Of a stretch of DNA of 64,000 bases, positions 56,600-64,000 are shown in pieces. The translations under genes and the position numbers were made by a program. Within the stretch, counting starts at the first letter, position 1, and each line of letters starts with the position of its first letter. The notes below the pieces were generated by a model, which did no database searches, was not told the DNA's origin, and was given only the letters and a program-made list of their open reading frames with translations. Location of the stretch: assembly GCF_000265465.1 (NCBI RefSeq), contig NC_018016.1:2335176-2399175 (forward strand), in the 5' to 3' direction. The DNA is from Ornithobacterium rhinotracheale DSM 15997. Lineage in GTDB: Bacteria; Bacteroidota; Bacteroidia; Flavobacteriales; Weeksellaceae.

Positions 56600-57064
56600 A
56601 TGAATAGATTGTCAATAATGGTATGTTTAGGTGTTTTAGTATTTAGCTGCTCTCCTAATCTTAAAAATAATTCTAATACGAACAAATCGAAACAAATACA
56701 CGAACTTGCAGTTTTTAACTTTTCGGAAATTCCAAAAGATTTATTGGTGAATTTGAATAAAATGGGAGTCGATAGTTCTCCAATACTCAATGAGTATGAA
56801 GGAAAATATCTAAATTTTATTTTTAAGATATCTCCACAGGATTTTAATTTTATTGGTAAAAAGGTCGGTTTTATAAAAGGTAAAATAGATTATTTTAGAA
56901 ATACACGGGAGCGTTTTAACAATAATTCTTCAGTTGTCGGTGGTAGTGGCATATATATTTTTAATACTACTCAGAAAATTGAAAGTGGTGGATATGATGC
57001 AGCGATTGTTTATTGGAATAAATTTTCACTTCCGATTGAAGAAGTAATTAAACGATTGAAATAA
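56600..57064 (+). CDS. hypothetical lipoprotein (154 aa)
   Basis: Starts at ATG 56600 (MNRLSIMVCLGVLVFSC), with lipobox VFSC; an ATG at 56525 would put 25 odd residues before the signal peptide, so I reject it. Mature part is Asn- and Lys-rich, with a GGSGIYIFN strand and an IVYWNKFSLP C-terminal segment. No family recognised. No closely spaced neighbour. Confidence 0.65.
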   Translation: MNRLSIMVCLGVLVFSCSPNLKNNSNTNKSKQIHELAVFNFSEIPKDLLVNLNKMGVDSSPILNEYEGKYLNFIFKISPQDFNFIGKKVGFIKGKIDYFRNTRERFNNNSSVVGGSGIYIFNTTQKIESGGYDAAIVYWNKFSLPIEEVIKRLK

Positions 57065-57226
57065 ATGAGAGGGGGGGCTATTCAAGAATTTAGGATTTAC
57101 CTTTGGGAAGTTAAACCCACCTGTTTTTATTTTAGGTGCAAGTCATCAGCAAAAAGTTTACCAGTTTAGGTTAAAAATAGTATAGTTAAAAAATAAAAAA
57201 CTAACTTTACAAAAACCACTTAGAAC

Positions 57227-57361
57227 ATGGTAAAAAAACAAACAAAAAGCGAAAAGCTTATCAAAAAGGTTCGGCGTAACACGCGCCAAGTGTACAATGC
57301 TGAACAAAAGATTTTAATCATCTATAACCTTGAAGATATATACCTACGCAGACAAGGCTAA
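57227..57361 (+). pseudogene. remnant of an IS3-family transposase OrfA
   Basis: A 44-codon frame reading MVKKQTKSEKLIKKVRRNTR then QVYNAEQKILIIYNLEDIYL-RRQG. This resembles the N-terminus of IS3-family OrfA (pattern K-x-x-R-R-x-T-R-x-x-x-A-E-x-K-I-x-I), with the centre shortened before an L-x-R-R-x-G element. The full helix-turn-helix and all of OrfB are missing. Not an active element. Confidence 0.55.
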
Positions 57362-57412
57362 ATTTAAACCAAAGAAAACAAGTAAAAATAAATACTTTAA
57401 ACATTATTGAGC

Positions 57413-57437
57413 CCCTGCATCAAGTTCAGGGTGACAG
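57413..57437 (+). repeat. REP-like palindrome, copy 4 (single)
   Basis: CCCTGCATCAAGTTCAGGGTGACAG, one base different from the other copies (GCATC for GAATC), same orientation. The first palindrome is absent here. Confidence 0.75.
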
Positions 57438-57623
57438 TTTATGAAAAAAAAGCAAAATTGGTAAATTTAGTCATTCCAAGCAAGACAATATTAAAGTTAA
57501 ATAAAAAAGATTTTAATTCAGGGTTTTCTCTTTTAAACATTCCAAAAACATCACAAAATTAGGTTTCGGTTTAGGTATGTTCCAAAAAATTGTTACTTTA
57601 GTAAATTCAAAATGGATTATAAA

Positions 57624-58028
57624 ATGAAAAATATATATTTAAGTTTTGCTTTTGCAGCGTTTTCATTAGTTGCGTGTAAAAGCGAAAATCAAGAGGAGGG
57701 AGTGTTGAGCCCTGAAGATATTGCAAGTATAGAGGAAACCAGTACTAGCTCGGTAGATAAAATCGATTTCGATGGAAAATACGAGGGCGATGTACATGGT
57801 AAAAAGTATGATTTAAAACTGAATGATGACGATTTTACGCTAAATTACGGCAATGAAAAATTTGAGGGCAAAGCCTACATCAACGGTGATGGAACTCGCA
57901 TCGAGCTTGAACCAAAAAGCGGAAATCTTAAATACAAAATTTTAGCTTGGGTAGATGAAAATCAACTTTCTGTTTTAGATGAAAATGGAGATTATCCAGA
58001 ACCAGAAATTTTCTTAAATCGTAAATAA
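57624..58028 (+). CDS. hypothetical lipoprotein (about 134 aa)
   Basis: Signal peptide MKNIYLSFAFAAFSLVAC with lipobox LVAC; an ATG 12 nt upstream (57612) would add four residues. An acidic linker follows (about residues 20-45), then a compact domain with KYEGDVHGKKYDLKLNDDDFTLNYG, a strand pattern like small lipocalin or NigD/NlpE-type folds. Function unknown. A TACTTTAG sequence (57594-57601) could serve as a -7 box. lipB follows after 9 nt. Confidence 0.72.
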   Translation: MKNIYLSFAFAAFSLVACKSENQEEGVLSPEDIASIEETSTSSVDKIDFDGKYEGDVHGKKYDLKLNDDDFTLNYGNEKFEGKAYINGDGTRIELEPKSGNLKYKILAWVDENQLSVLDENGDYPEPEIFLNRK

Positions 58029-58037
58029 ATATCAATT

Positions 58038-58811
58038 ATGAAATTCAACCGAGCAATCAATAAAAAAGTAATTTTTAAGGATTTAGGAGAGAATCAAGAT
58101 TATCAGCAAGTTTGGGATTTTCAAGAGGAAAGATTAAAAGAAATTGTAGATATCAAAATGCATTTGCGACAACTAGAGCGTGATTATGCCAATGCTAAGG
58201 ATGTGAGCGAATGCAGAGCTATTTCCAACGAAATTGAAACCACAGAGACGCCTAACTATTTATACTTTGTACAGCACCCACATGTCTATACTTTGGGCAA
58301 AAGTGGCGACGAGCACAATATGCTAGCCAACGCAGATAAGCTCAAGGAGATTCAAGCAACTTATGTAAAGACCAATAGAGGAGGAGATATCACTTATCAC
58401 GGGCCAGAGCAACTTGTGGGATACCCAATTTTGGATTTAGAAAACTTCAAAACCGATATTCATTGGTATTTGAGAAGTTTAGAAGAAGTCATTATCAAAA
58501 CCATCGGCGATTATGGGTTAAAAGGTGAACGAAGCCAAGGAGAAACAGGCGTTTGGTTAGATGTTGGGAAACCTTATGCGCGTAAAATTTGTGCCATGGG
58601 TGTAAAAGCTTCGCGCTGGGTGAGTATGCACGGATTTGCTTTGAATGTAAACACTGATTTAAAGTATTTTGAATACATAATCCCCTGCGGAATCAAGGGA
58701 AAAGCAGTCGCATCGCTTGAGCGTGAATTGGGCAGGAAAGTAGATGTCAACGAAGTAAAAGAACGCTTAAAAAAGCATTTTTGCGAGGTTTTTGAGTGCG
58801 AAATTATTTAA
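58038..58811 (+). CDS. lipB: octanoyltransferase LipB
   Basis: 257 aa. Transfers octanoyl from ACP to lipoyl domains. Motifs: TNRGGDITYHGPEQLVGYPILDL (part RGGDITYHGPEQLVGYP), ICAMGVKASRWVSMHGFALNV with catalytic Lys, and the catalytic Cys in IIPCGIKGKAVASLE. About 40 residues longer than the E. coli enzyme, mainly from a charged stretch at about 40-70. DUF4293 follows 37 nt downstream. Confidence 0.93.
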   Translation: MKFNRAINKKVIFKDLGENQDYQQVWDFQEERLKEIVDIKMHLRQLERDYANAKDVSECRAISNEIETTETPNYLYFVQHPHVYTLGKSGDEHNMLANADKLKEIQATYVKTNRGGDITYHGPEQLVGYPILDLENFKTDIHWYLRSLEEVIIKTIGDYGLKGERSQGETGVWLDVGKPYARKICAMGVKASRWVSMHGFALNVNTDLKYFEYIIPCGIKGKAVASLERELGRKVDVNEVKERLKKHFCEVFECEII

Positions 58812-58827
58812 AATACATTATTTTTTT

Positions 58828-58835
58828 TAACTTTG
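58828..58835 (+). promoter_or_regulatory. candidate -7 promoter element before the DUF4293 gene
   Basis: TAACTTTG fits TAnnTTTG, 13 nt before the ATG (58849). -33 box not evident. Confidence 0.35.
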
Positions 58836-58848
58836 TAAAAAAATATAG

Positions 58849-59256
58849 ATGATACAAAGGATTCAATCGGTATTTTTATTTTTAGCGGCAATTGTTTCTT
58901 TAGTGATTTCCAATGTGGTAGATCTCTGGAAGCAGGGTTCTGAGTGGATGCAGAGCAACGATTATACATTAATTTTTGCAATGTTTCTATCATCTGGGAT
59001 TTTGTCTTTTGCCGTTATATTTTTGTACCGAAACAGAAAAAGACAATTAATTTATAATTATATAAACATATTTTTAAATGTAGTGCTAGTAGGATTACTG
59101 GCATATGATTTATACAACTTGCCTGGAGAAGGTATCAATTCGCAGAAGGGCATTGGGCTGATTTTGCCTTTGATTTCGATTATTTTGCTTTTTATGGCAA
59201 ATAGCGGAATTAAAAAGGACGAGAAGCTTGTAAAATCGATAGATCGTATCCGTTAA
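58849..59256 (+). CDS. DUF4293 membrane protein
   Basis: 135 aa, four hydrophobic segments. Opening MIQRIQSVFLFLAAIVS and middle RKRQLIYNYINIFLNVVLVGLL with ending FMANSGIKKDEKLVKSIDRIR (part GIKKDEKLVKSIDR) are the conserved features of DUF4293, a small membrane family specific to Bacteroidota. Function unknown. Terminator at 59287-59317. Confidence 0.87.
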   Translation: MIQRIQSVFLFLAAIVSLVISNVVDLWKQGSEWMQSNDYTLIFAMFLSSGILSFAVIFLYRNRKRQLIYNYINIFLNVVLVGLLAYDLYNLPGEGINSQKGIGLILPLISIILLFMANSGIKKDEKLVKSIDRIR

Positions 59257-59286
59257 TCTTAGTACACTTATTGTTTTTTGAGTGTT

Positions 59287-59317
59287 AAAAGCAGTCTTGA
59301 AAAAGACTGCTTTTTTC
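59287..59317. terminator. bidirectional intrinsic terminator
   Basis: 12-bp perfect stem AAAAGCAGTCTT / AAGACTGCTTTT with GAAA loop, then TT; separates DUF4293 and converging OsmC. Confidence 0.85.
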
Positions 59318-59339
59318 TTTAGTTAAAAATGAAGGATTC

Positions 59340-59741
59340 TTAAGCCCAATCAAATTGGAAATCCTTTTCAATATCTGGGTGCAGGCTCATGTACACGGGG
59401 CAAGTTTTAGCAGTTTGTTCCAAGATTTTTCTTTGTTTCTCATCTGTTTTAAAAGGAACATGAAACACCACTGAAACTTTAGCAATTCTGCGCGGATCGG
59501 CAGACATTTCCTTGGTTACATCAGCAGTAATGCCCTTAATGTCCCAGTCCATTGACGCTGCTTTAATCCCCATGATTGTCAAGGCACAACTTGCAAGAGC
59601 AGTAGCCACTGTGTCGGTAGGTGAAAACGCTTCGCCTTTTCCGTTGTTGTCTACAGGTGCATCGCTTAAAATCACATTTCCAGAAGCCAAGTGCGTTGCT
59701 TCTGTTCTTAATTCTCCTAAATAAGTTACTTTAGATGTCAT
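59340..59741 (-). CDS. OsmC family protein (second copy)
   Basis: 133 aa, YhfA/OsmC-like fold. Cysteines in ALASCALTIMG and TAKTCPVYMSLHP occupy the redox positions. Differs from the OsmC at 21105-21509 in sequence and lacks a DUF417 partner. Organic-hydroperoxide or thiol stress role is inferred. No operon partner. Confidence 0.87.
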   Translation of the reverse strand: MTSKVTYLGELRTEATHLASGNVILSDAPVDNNGKGEAFSPTDTVATALASCALTIMGIKAASMDWDIKGITADVTKEMSADPRRIAKVSVVFHVPFKTDEKQRKILEQTAKTCPVYMSLHPDIEKDFQFDWA

Positions 59742-59919
59742 AAAAATTAAATTTTTTTTGTACTTTTATGATTCATATATGAATAAATGAAACTAAAAGC
59801 ACATCATTATAGTTAAAATTTCATGTAAAGATATAAAAAAATCTTGACAGAATTTAGTATGATTGCTTGATATTCATTAGCTTTGTTAAATAATAATTTT
59901 TGCAGAAAAATTTGAACCC

Positions 59920-61881
59920 ATGTCTATAGAAAAAGAAAACCTGCTAAATGCAGACGGAAATGTAAACGAATCGGACGCGTTGAATGCTCCATCAAGTGAA
60001 ACAAGTGCAGAGTCGGTAGCTCCTGCGCCAGAAAAAGACTACGACGAAAACGCAGACAATGATCAACATCAAGACCAATCGGTGGAGGATGAGAACGATC
60101 ATGAAAGCGAAGAAAACGAAGTCCCGCAAAAGGACTACGATGAAATGTCTATGCCAGAGCTGGTGGCGGAACTCACTTATTTGATGGGGAAATATCCTGT
60201 GATAAAACTCAGAGAAGCTTTTCACCAAATCAAAGATGCGTTTTATAAACAATTTTCTGAAGCAGAACAAGAGGCCAAGGAGAAATTCGTGGCGCAAGGT
60301 GGTGATGAGATAGACTTTAAATATGAAACGAAAGATCGAAATGATTTCAACAAAATCAATCGTGAATACAAAAATCGCCTGCAAGATTATTATAAAGGTA
60401 TAGAGCTAAAGGAAAAAGAAAGTTTAAAGGAGCGCGAAGCCATTACCGAGGAGCTAAAGGCACTTTATACTGAGCCAAATAGTGATGTCAATATCTTTAA
60501 GAAATTCAGAGAATTAAAAACTCGTTGGCATAATGCAGGGCGCATTCCTAAGGCTAAAGCGAGCAATATTTTCAATAATTATTATTTCCATTTAGACAAC
60601 TTCTACAAATTCTTGGATCTTAATCAAGAGTTGAGAAAAATGGATTATGAGCATAACTTAAATGTTCGCCATTCCATCATAGCGCGTGCAGAAAATTTAT
60701 TGCAGGAAGAAAATGTGCAAAAAGCTCTGAACGAGTTGCAATATCTACACCGCATGTGGAAAGAAGAAGCAGTGCCTGTGGCTGAAGAACACAGAGAGCC
60801 TACTTGGCAGAAGTTCAAAGAATTAACAGCTAAATTACACGATAGAAAAGAAGAATTAAGCATTCAGCTTCAAGAAAAACTTGCCGAAAATCTTAAAAAG
60901 AAAAATGAAATCATCGAGACAATAAACAAAGTGATTGAAGGGCAGGAGATTAAATCACACAATTTGTGGCAAAAGAAGATCAAAGAAGTTAAAAAACTTA
61001 GAGATGAATATTTCGCTATCGGTCGTGTGCCAAAAGCTGAAAACCAAGCGACTTGGGATAAATTCAAGGAAGTTACGCGCAATTTCAATCGCCAGAAAAA
61101 TGCTTTCTACAAAAATATGAAGGCAGAACAAATGGAAAATCTGGAGAAAAAACGAAAATTAGTTGAAATTGCTAAAGAGCACAAGGATAGCACCAACTGG
61201 AACGAATCGGCTAAAGTGGTAAAAAGAATCCAAGCCGAGTGGAAGAAGATTGGACATGTGCCAAGAAAATATTCAGACAAAATCTGGAAAGAATTTAACG
61301 AGGCTAATAATCAGTTTTTTGATAGATTTAAAAATAGAAATAACGAAAAACTTGAGCAGCAAAATCAAAATCTAAAAGCAAAACAAGAGTTGCTAGAGGA
61401 AATGAAGAATGCCGAAAAACCGTCTGACAAAGATGCGTTGCTCAAATGGTTAAATGAATACAGCATTCGCTGGTCATCGATTGGATTTGTGCCAAATGGA
61501 AAATTGGACATCAATAAAGATTTTACGCATTTAACGCAAAAAATCTTAAAAGATGCGGGGCTAGATAAAGATGCGATTGAAAAAGCTCAGTGGGAGAATC
61601 AATTAGAGCAAATCAAACAAAATCTAGATGATAAATTGCTTAGAAATCTAAAATTTGATTTGAGAAAGAAAATTGATGAAAAACAAAAAGAAGTTTCTCA
61701 ATTACAGACCAATTTGTCTTTCTTCTCTAATGCAGATGATTCTAATCCATTGTTTAAGAGTGCAATCTCTAGCATTGAGTCGCATGTAGAGGAGTTGAAT
61801 GCCTTAAAAGCTAAATTCAATGATTTAAAGAGAATTAATCTTGATGCTTTGGCAGACAGAAACGATGATTCAGAAGAATAA
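59920..61881 (+). CDS. DUF349 repeat protein (653 aa)
   Basis: Acidic disordered N-terminus (about 1-65), then long alpha-helical coiled-coil sequence with five DUF349-like blocks whose hallmark is W-x-x-x-G-x-V/I-P: WHNAGRIP, WKEEAVP, YFAIGRVP, WKKIGHVP and WSSIGFVP (roughly every 70 residues). DUF349 proteins are common in Flavobacteriia, with a role still unclear. Full-length, probably monocistronic, with terminator at 61909. Confidence 0.85.
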   Translation: MSIEKENLLNADGNVNESDALNAPSSETSAESVAPAPEKDYDENADNDQHQDQSVEDENDHESEENEVPQKDYDEMSMPELVAELTYLMGKYPVIKLREAFHQIKDAFYKQFSEAEQEAKEKFVAQGGDEIDFKYETKDRNDFNKINREYKNRLQDYYKGIELKEKESLKEREAITEELKALYTEPNSDVNIFKKFRELKTRWHNAGRIPKAKASNIFNNYYFHLDNFYKFLDLNQELRKMDYEHNLNVRHSIIARAENLLQEENVQKALNELQYLHRMWKEEAVPVAEEHREPTWQKFKELTAKLHDRKEELSIQLQEKLAENLKKKNEIIETINKVIEGQEIKSHNLWQKKIKEVKKLRDEYFAIGRVPKAENQATWDKFKEVTRNFNRQKNAFYKNMKAEQMENLEKKRKLVEIAKEHKDSTNWNESAKVVKRIQAEWKKIGHVPRKYSDKIWKEFNEANNQFFDRFKNRNNEKLEQQNQNLKAKQELLEEMKNAEKPSDKDALLKWLNEYSIRWSSIGFVPNGKLDINKDFTHLTQKILKDAGLDKDAIEKAQWENQLEQIKQNLDDKLLRNLKFDLRKKIDEKQKEVSQLQTNLSFFSNADDSNPLFKSAISSIESHVEELNALKAKFNDLKRINLDALADRNDDSEE

Positions 61882-61908
61882 TTTTTGATTAATATATTAT
61901 TAAGGTAT

Positions 61909-61948
61909 AAAAAGTCTGTTTTGTAATTGTCATAAAACAGACTTTTTT
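61909..61948 (+). terminator. intrinsic terminator
   Basis: 14-bp perfect stem AAAAAGTCTGTTTT / AAAACAGACTTTTT with an 11-nt loop and a T6 run, lying 8 nt before the ribD ATG. Confidence 0.85.
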
Positions 61949-61955
61949 CAATATT

Positions 61956-62966
61956 ATGGTACATCAACAATTCATGCAGCGTTGTCTTCAATTGGCACAA
62001 AATGGGCTTGGCACCACTTATCCTAATCCCGTGGTGGGGGCAGTGATTGTGCACGATGAAAAAATCATAGGCGAGGGCTGGCATTATAAAGCGGGGCAAC
62101 CACATGCGGAGATTAATGCGATTAATTCCGTGAAAGACAAATCTTTGCTGTCAAAATCCACCATTTATGTAAGCTTGGAGCCTTGTGCACATTTCGGCAA
62201 AACACCACCTTGTGCCAATGCTATTGTGGAAAATAAAATTCCTAAAGTCGTAATTGGCTGTAGAGATGCCGCAGCACATGTCAATGGAAAAGGTGTTGAA
62301 ATCCTTAAAAATGCAGGAGTGGAAGTGGTTGAAGGTATTTTAGAAAAAGAATGTTTAGAAATTAATCGGAGATTTTTTACTTTTTATGCTAAAAAAAGAC
62401 CTTACATCATTTTAAAATGGGCAGAAACTGCCAATCATTTTTTTGCGCCCGAGAACGGAGAACAGAAATGGATTACGAGCCAAAAAAGCAAATACCTGAG
62501 CCACCAATGGCGTTCAGAAGAAAATGCTATTTTGATTGGGAAGAAAACTTTAGCCATAGACAATCCTTCGTTGAATTGTAGATATGTTAAAGGTGTTGAT
62601 CCCATTAAAATTGTTATTGGAAATGATTTTTCAGATTTAAAAAACACCACTTTGGTAAAAGACGAAAAGTCTATCATTTATGAAAAAAAATCGTTTTTAG
62701 GAGATTTTTCGCTTGAGAATATTTTACACGATTTGCACCAAAAAGGGATTCAAAGTGTAATTGTGGAAGGCGGAATAGAAACATTAAAATCTTTTATACA
62801 CGAAGGTTTATGGGACGAAGCTCGCGTTCTTCAATCCACTAAAAACTTCTGGGAATCGGGTAGGAGATCGCCTGAATTGAAAAATGCAAAGCATTTGAAT
62901 ACAATAAGTTTTGGAGATGAATTAATTCATTCCTTTAAAAATATAAATAACGAATATTTGCTATGA
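61956..62966 (+). CDS. ribD: bifunctional riboflavin biosynthesis deaminase/reductase RibD
   Basis: 336 aa. N-terminal cytidine-deaminase-type domain (about 1-145): zinc ligands in HAEINAI and PCAHFGKTPPCANA (H-A-E, P-C-x-x-x-x-x-x-P-P-C). C-terminal reductase domain (about 150-336) with WITSQKSKYLSHQWRSEENAILIGKKT (part WRSEENAILIGKKT) and VEGGIETLKSF. Converts the GTP-derived pyrimidine in steps 2 and 3 of riboflavin synthesis. Coupled to yigZ by a 4-nt overlap. Confidence 0.93.
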   Translation: MVHQQFMQRCLQLAQNGLGTTYPNPVVGAVIVHDEKIIGEGWHYKAGQPHAEINAINSVKDKSLLSKSTIYVSLEPCAHFGKTPPCANAIVENKIPKVVIGCRDAAAHVNGKGVEILKNAGVEVVEGILEKECLEINRRFFTFYAKKRPYIILKWAETANHFFAPENGEQKWITSQKSKYLSHQWRSEENAILIGKKTLAIDNPSLNCRYVKGVDPIKIVIGNDFSDLKNTTLVKDEKSIIYEKKSFLGDFSLENILHDLHQKGIQSVIVEGGIETLKSFIHEGLWDEARVLQSTKNFWESGRRSPELKNAKHLNTISFGDELIHSFKNINNEYLL

Positions 62967-63571
62967 TTTTTGAATGTAAAAGCATTAAAAATCCGATTGA
63001 GAATATAATTACCAAAGAGAAAGGGAGTAAATTTTTGGGATATGCGTATCCTGTGCAAGATGAGGAAGAAGTGAAACAAATCTTGGATGAGTTACGGCAA
63101 AAATACCCAGATGCTACCCACCATTGTTATGCCTATCGTTTAGGGTTCGAGGGAGAAAATTATCGTGCCAATGATGACGGCGAACCTAACGGAACAGCTG
63201 GGCTCCCGATTTATAATCAGTTACTTTCTCGAGAGCTCACTTATTGCTTGGTTGTTTCCGTTCGTTATTTTGGAGGTATTAAGCTGGGTGTAAGTGGCTT
63301 AATAAAAGCTTATAAAGAAAGTGCGGAACTCACACTCGATGAGGCTGAAATCAAAATTATTGAAAAAACGAAAAATTTGAGCATTAATTTTCCCTACACT
63401 TCACAAAACATTGTAATGCGTAACATTGAAAAGTTCAATGCGCAAATTCTGAATCAAGAATATTTGGCAGATTGCACACTTGAGCTTCAATTAAGTTTGA
63501 AAAATTACGAATCTTTTGTGAATAGCTTTGAGCCTTTTAACGAAATTTTAATTACTGAAAAAGGTGTTTAA
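62963..63571 (+). CDS. YigZ/IMPACT family protein
   Basis: 202 aa. N-terminal UPF0029 domain: KGSKFLGYAYPV, ATHHCYAYRLG, ANDDGEPNGTAGLPIYNQLLSREL (part NDDGEPNGTAGLPI) and VVSVRYFGGIKLGVSGLIKAY; C-terminal DUF1949-like ferredoxin fold (about 135-202). Function uncertain; family members bind ribosome-associated or nucleic-acid targets. Its stop overlaps the converging thioesterase end by 4 nt. Confidence 0.88.
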   Translation: MIFECKSIKNPIENIITKEKGSKFLGYAYPVQDEEEVKQILDELRQKYPDATHHCYAYRLGFEGENYRANDDGEPNGTAGLPIYNQLLSRELTYCLVVSVRYFGGIKLGVSGLIKAYKESAELTLDEAEIKIIEKTKNLSINFPYTSQNIVMRNIEKFNAQILNQEYLADCTLELQLSLKNYESFVNSFEPFNEILITEKGV

Positions 63572-63990
63572 TCTCCGTTTTCGGGCATTAATCGCTTTAA
63601 AGTTTCTTCAAAAATAGGAGGGACGCTTGTGGGGCGTCCTGTTTTCATATCTACGAATACTAATTCAGTCTCCCCGATTGTTAATAACTTTCCATCTTCG
63701 TTGGTAATTTTGTAGGTGAATTTTATGCGAGCACCCGTCGGTATTTCTGGAATGCAAGTTTCGATACAGAGCTCGTCATCGTATTTGGCAGGAGCGATGT
63801 ATTTGCAAAAAAGGCTCAGCACAGGAGTCATTATACCTTGCTCTTCTAATCGCTTGTAATTTAGCCCAATATTACGCAAAAGTTCGGCGCGTCCTACTTC
63901 AAAATATTGTGCATAATTCCCGTAATAGGCATACCCCATTTGGTCGGTTTCGCCGTATCTCACTCTTATATAAGTAGTTCCTTTAATCAT
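63568..63990 (-). CDS. YbgC-type acyl-CoA thioesterase
   Basis: 140-aa hotdog-fold thioesterase: RVRYGETDQMGYAYYGNYAQYFEVGRAELLR (part YGETDQMGYAYYGNYAQYFEVGR) with the catalytic Asp of the 4HBT/YbgC motif. Probably hydrolyses short acyl-CoA; in other bacteria it is next to Tol-Pal, not here. Converges with yigZ. Confidence 0.9.
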   Translation of the reverse strand: MIKGTTYIRVRYGETDQMGYAYYGNYAQYFEVGRAELLRNIGLNYKRLEEQGIMTPVLSLFCKYIAPAKYDDELCIETCIPEIPTGARIKFTYKITNEDGKLLTIGETELVFVDMKTGRPTSVPPIFEETLKRLMPENGD

Positions 63991-64000
63991 AGAAAAATAT

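Larger units (their letters stand above)
57065..57611. other. gene-poor region with IS3 relic and a REP-like palindrome
   Basis: 547 nt with no intact gene. It holds a G7 run at 57070-57076, the IS3 OrfA relic (57227-57361) and REP copy 4 (57413-57437); the remainder is AT-rich and uninterpretable. Probably a site of past IS insertion and decay. Confidence 0.6.

Noticed and set aside
9989..57437. Repeats as a CRISPR array
   Set aside because: Copies are single and kilobases apart, with no regular spacers and no cas genes.

Overview
The window looks like chromosomal DNA of a Bacteroidota species in class Flavobacteriia. Evidence: AT-rich sequence, a SusC/SusD nutrient-uptake pair, a PorT-like type IX secretion protein, DUF4293 and DUF349 proteins, a MutS2 without a Smr domain, many Cys-type lipoproteins, weak ribosome binding sites, and promoters of the TTTG-N19-TAnnTTTG type (a perfect copy precedes the tRNA gene). 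I lean towards the Weeksellaceae (Ornithobacterium-like), but the sequence alone does not settle the genus.

Layout. 1-6.4 kb: the 3' part of recQ carrying a frameshift, a half-size TauE/SafE permease, a ClC Cl-/H+ antiporter, a lipoprotein, and a two-gene cassette of a DNA-related radical SAM protein with its TIGR03915-type partner. 6.4-10 kb: lipoprotein, ABC exporter, truA, phosphodiesterase. 10.0-13.6 kb: an AT-rich McrBC restriction island. It has 60-bp direct repeats (59/60 identical) at both ends; mcrB is broken by three lesions while mcrC is open. 13.6-22.2 kb: fabG, DUF4919 protein, dicarboxylate/amino-acid symporter, two thioredoxin-fold proteins, YkvA-like protein, then a same-strand run of DUF2264, DUF1080, AraC regulator, OsmC and DUF417/RclC-like genes. 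22.2-35.5 kb: housekeeping genes (uvrC-cmk-yihY, LUD-cdsA-psd-rnz, trmD, gcvT-idi, thioesterase, sulfatase, Sua5/YciO). 35.5-43 kb: AEC transporter and a SusC-SusD-DUF1735/discoidin uptake operon. 43-52.3 kb: metal-dependent hydrolase, glycogen synthesis pair glgA-glgC, crcB, UvrD/PcrA helicase, lon. 52.5-64 kb: GNAT, PorT-like protein, MutS2, tRNA-Gln, small lipoproteins around an IS3-family remnant, lipB, DUF4293, OsmC, DUF349, ribD, YigZ and a YbgC-type thioesterase.

How the genes work together. Most of the window is ordinary core metabolism and DNA maintenance: RecQ, UvrC, UvrD, MutS2, and CdsA plus Psd for phosphatidylethanolamine. The accessory signals are the decayed McrBC island, REP-like composite palindromes at four sites (all in one orientation), the IS3 relic, the orphan Sus triad with no glycosidase next to it, and the AraC-OsmC-DUF417 set, which recalls the reactive-chlorine rcl regulon. 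The least understood conserved unit is the radical SAM/TIGR03915 pair.
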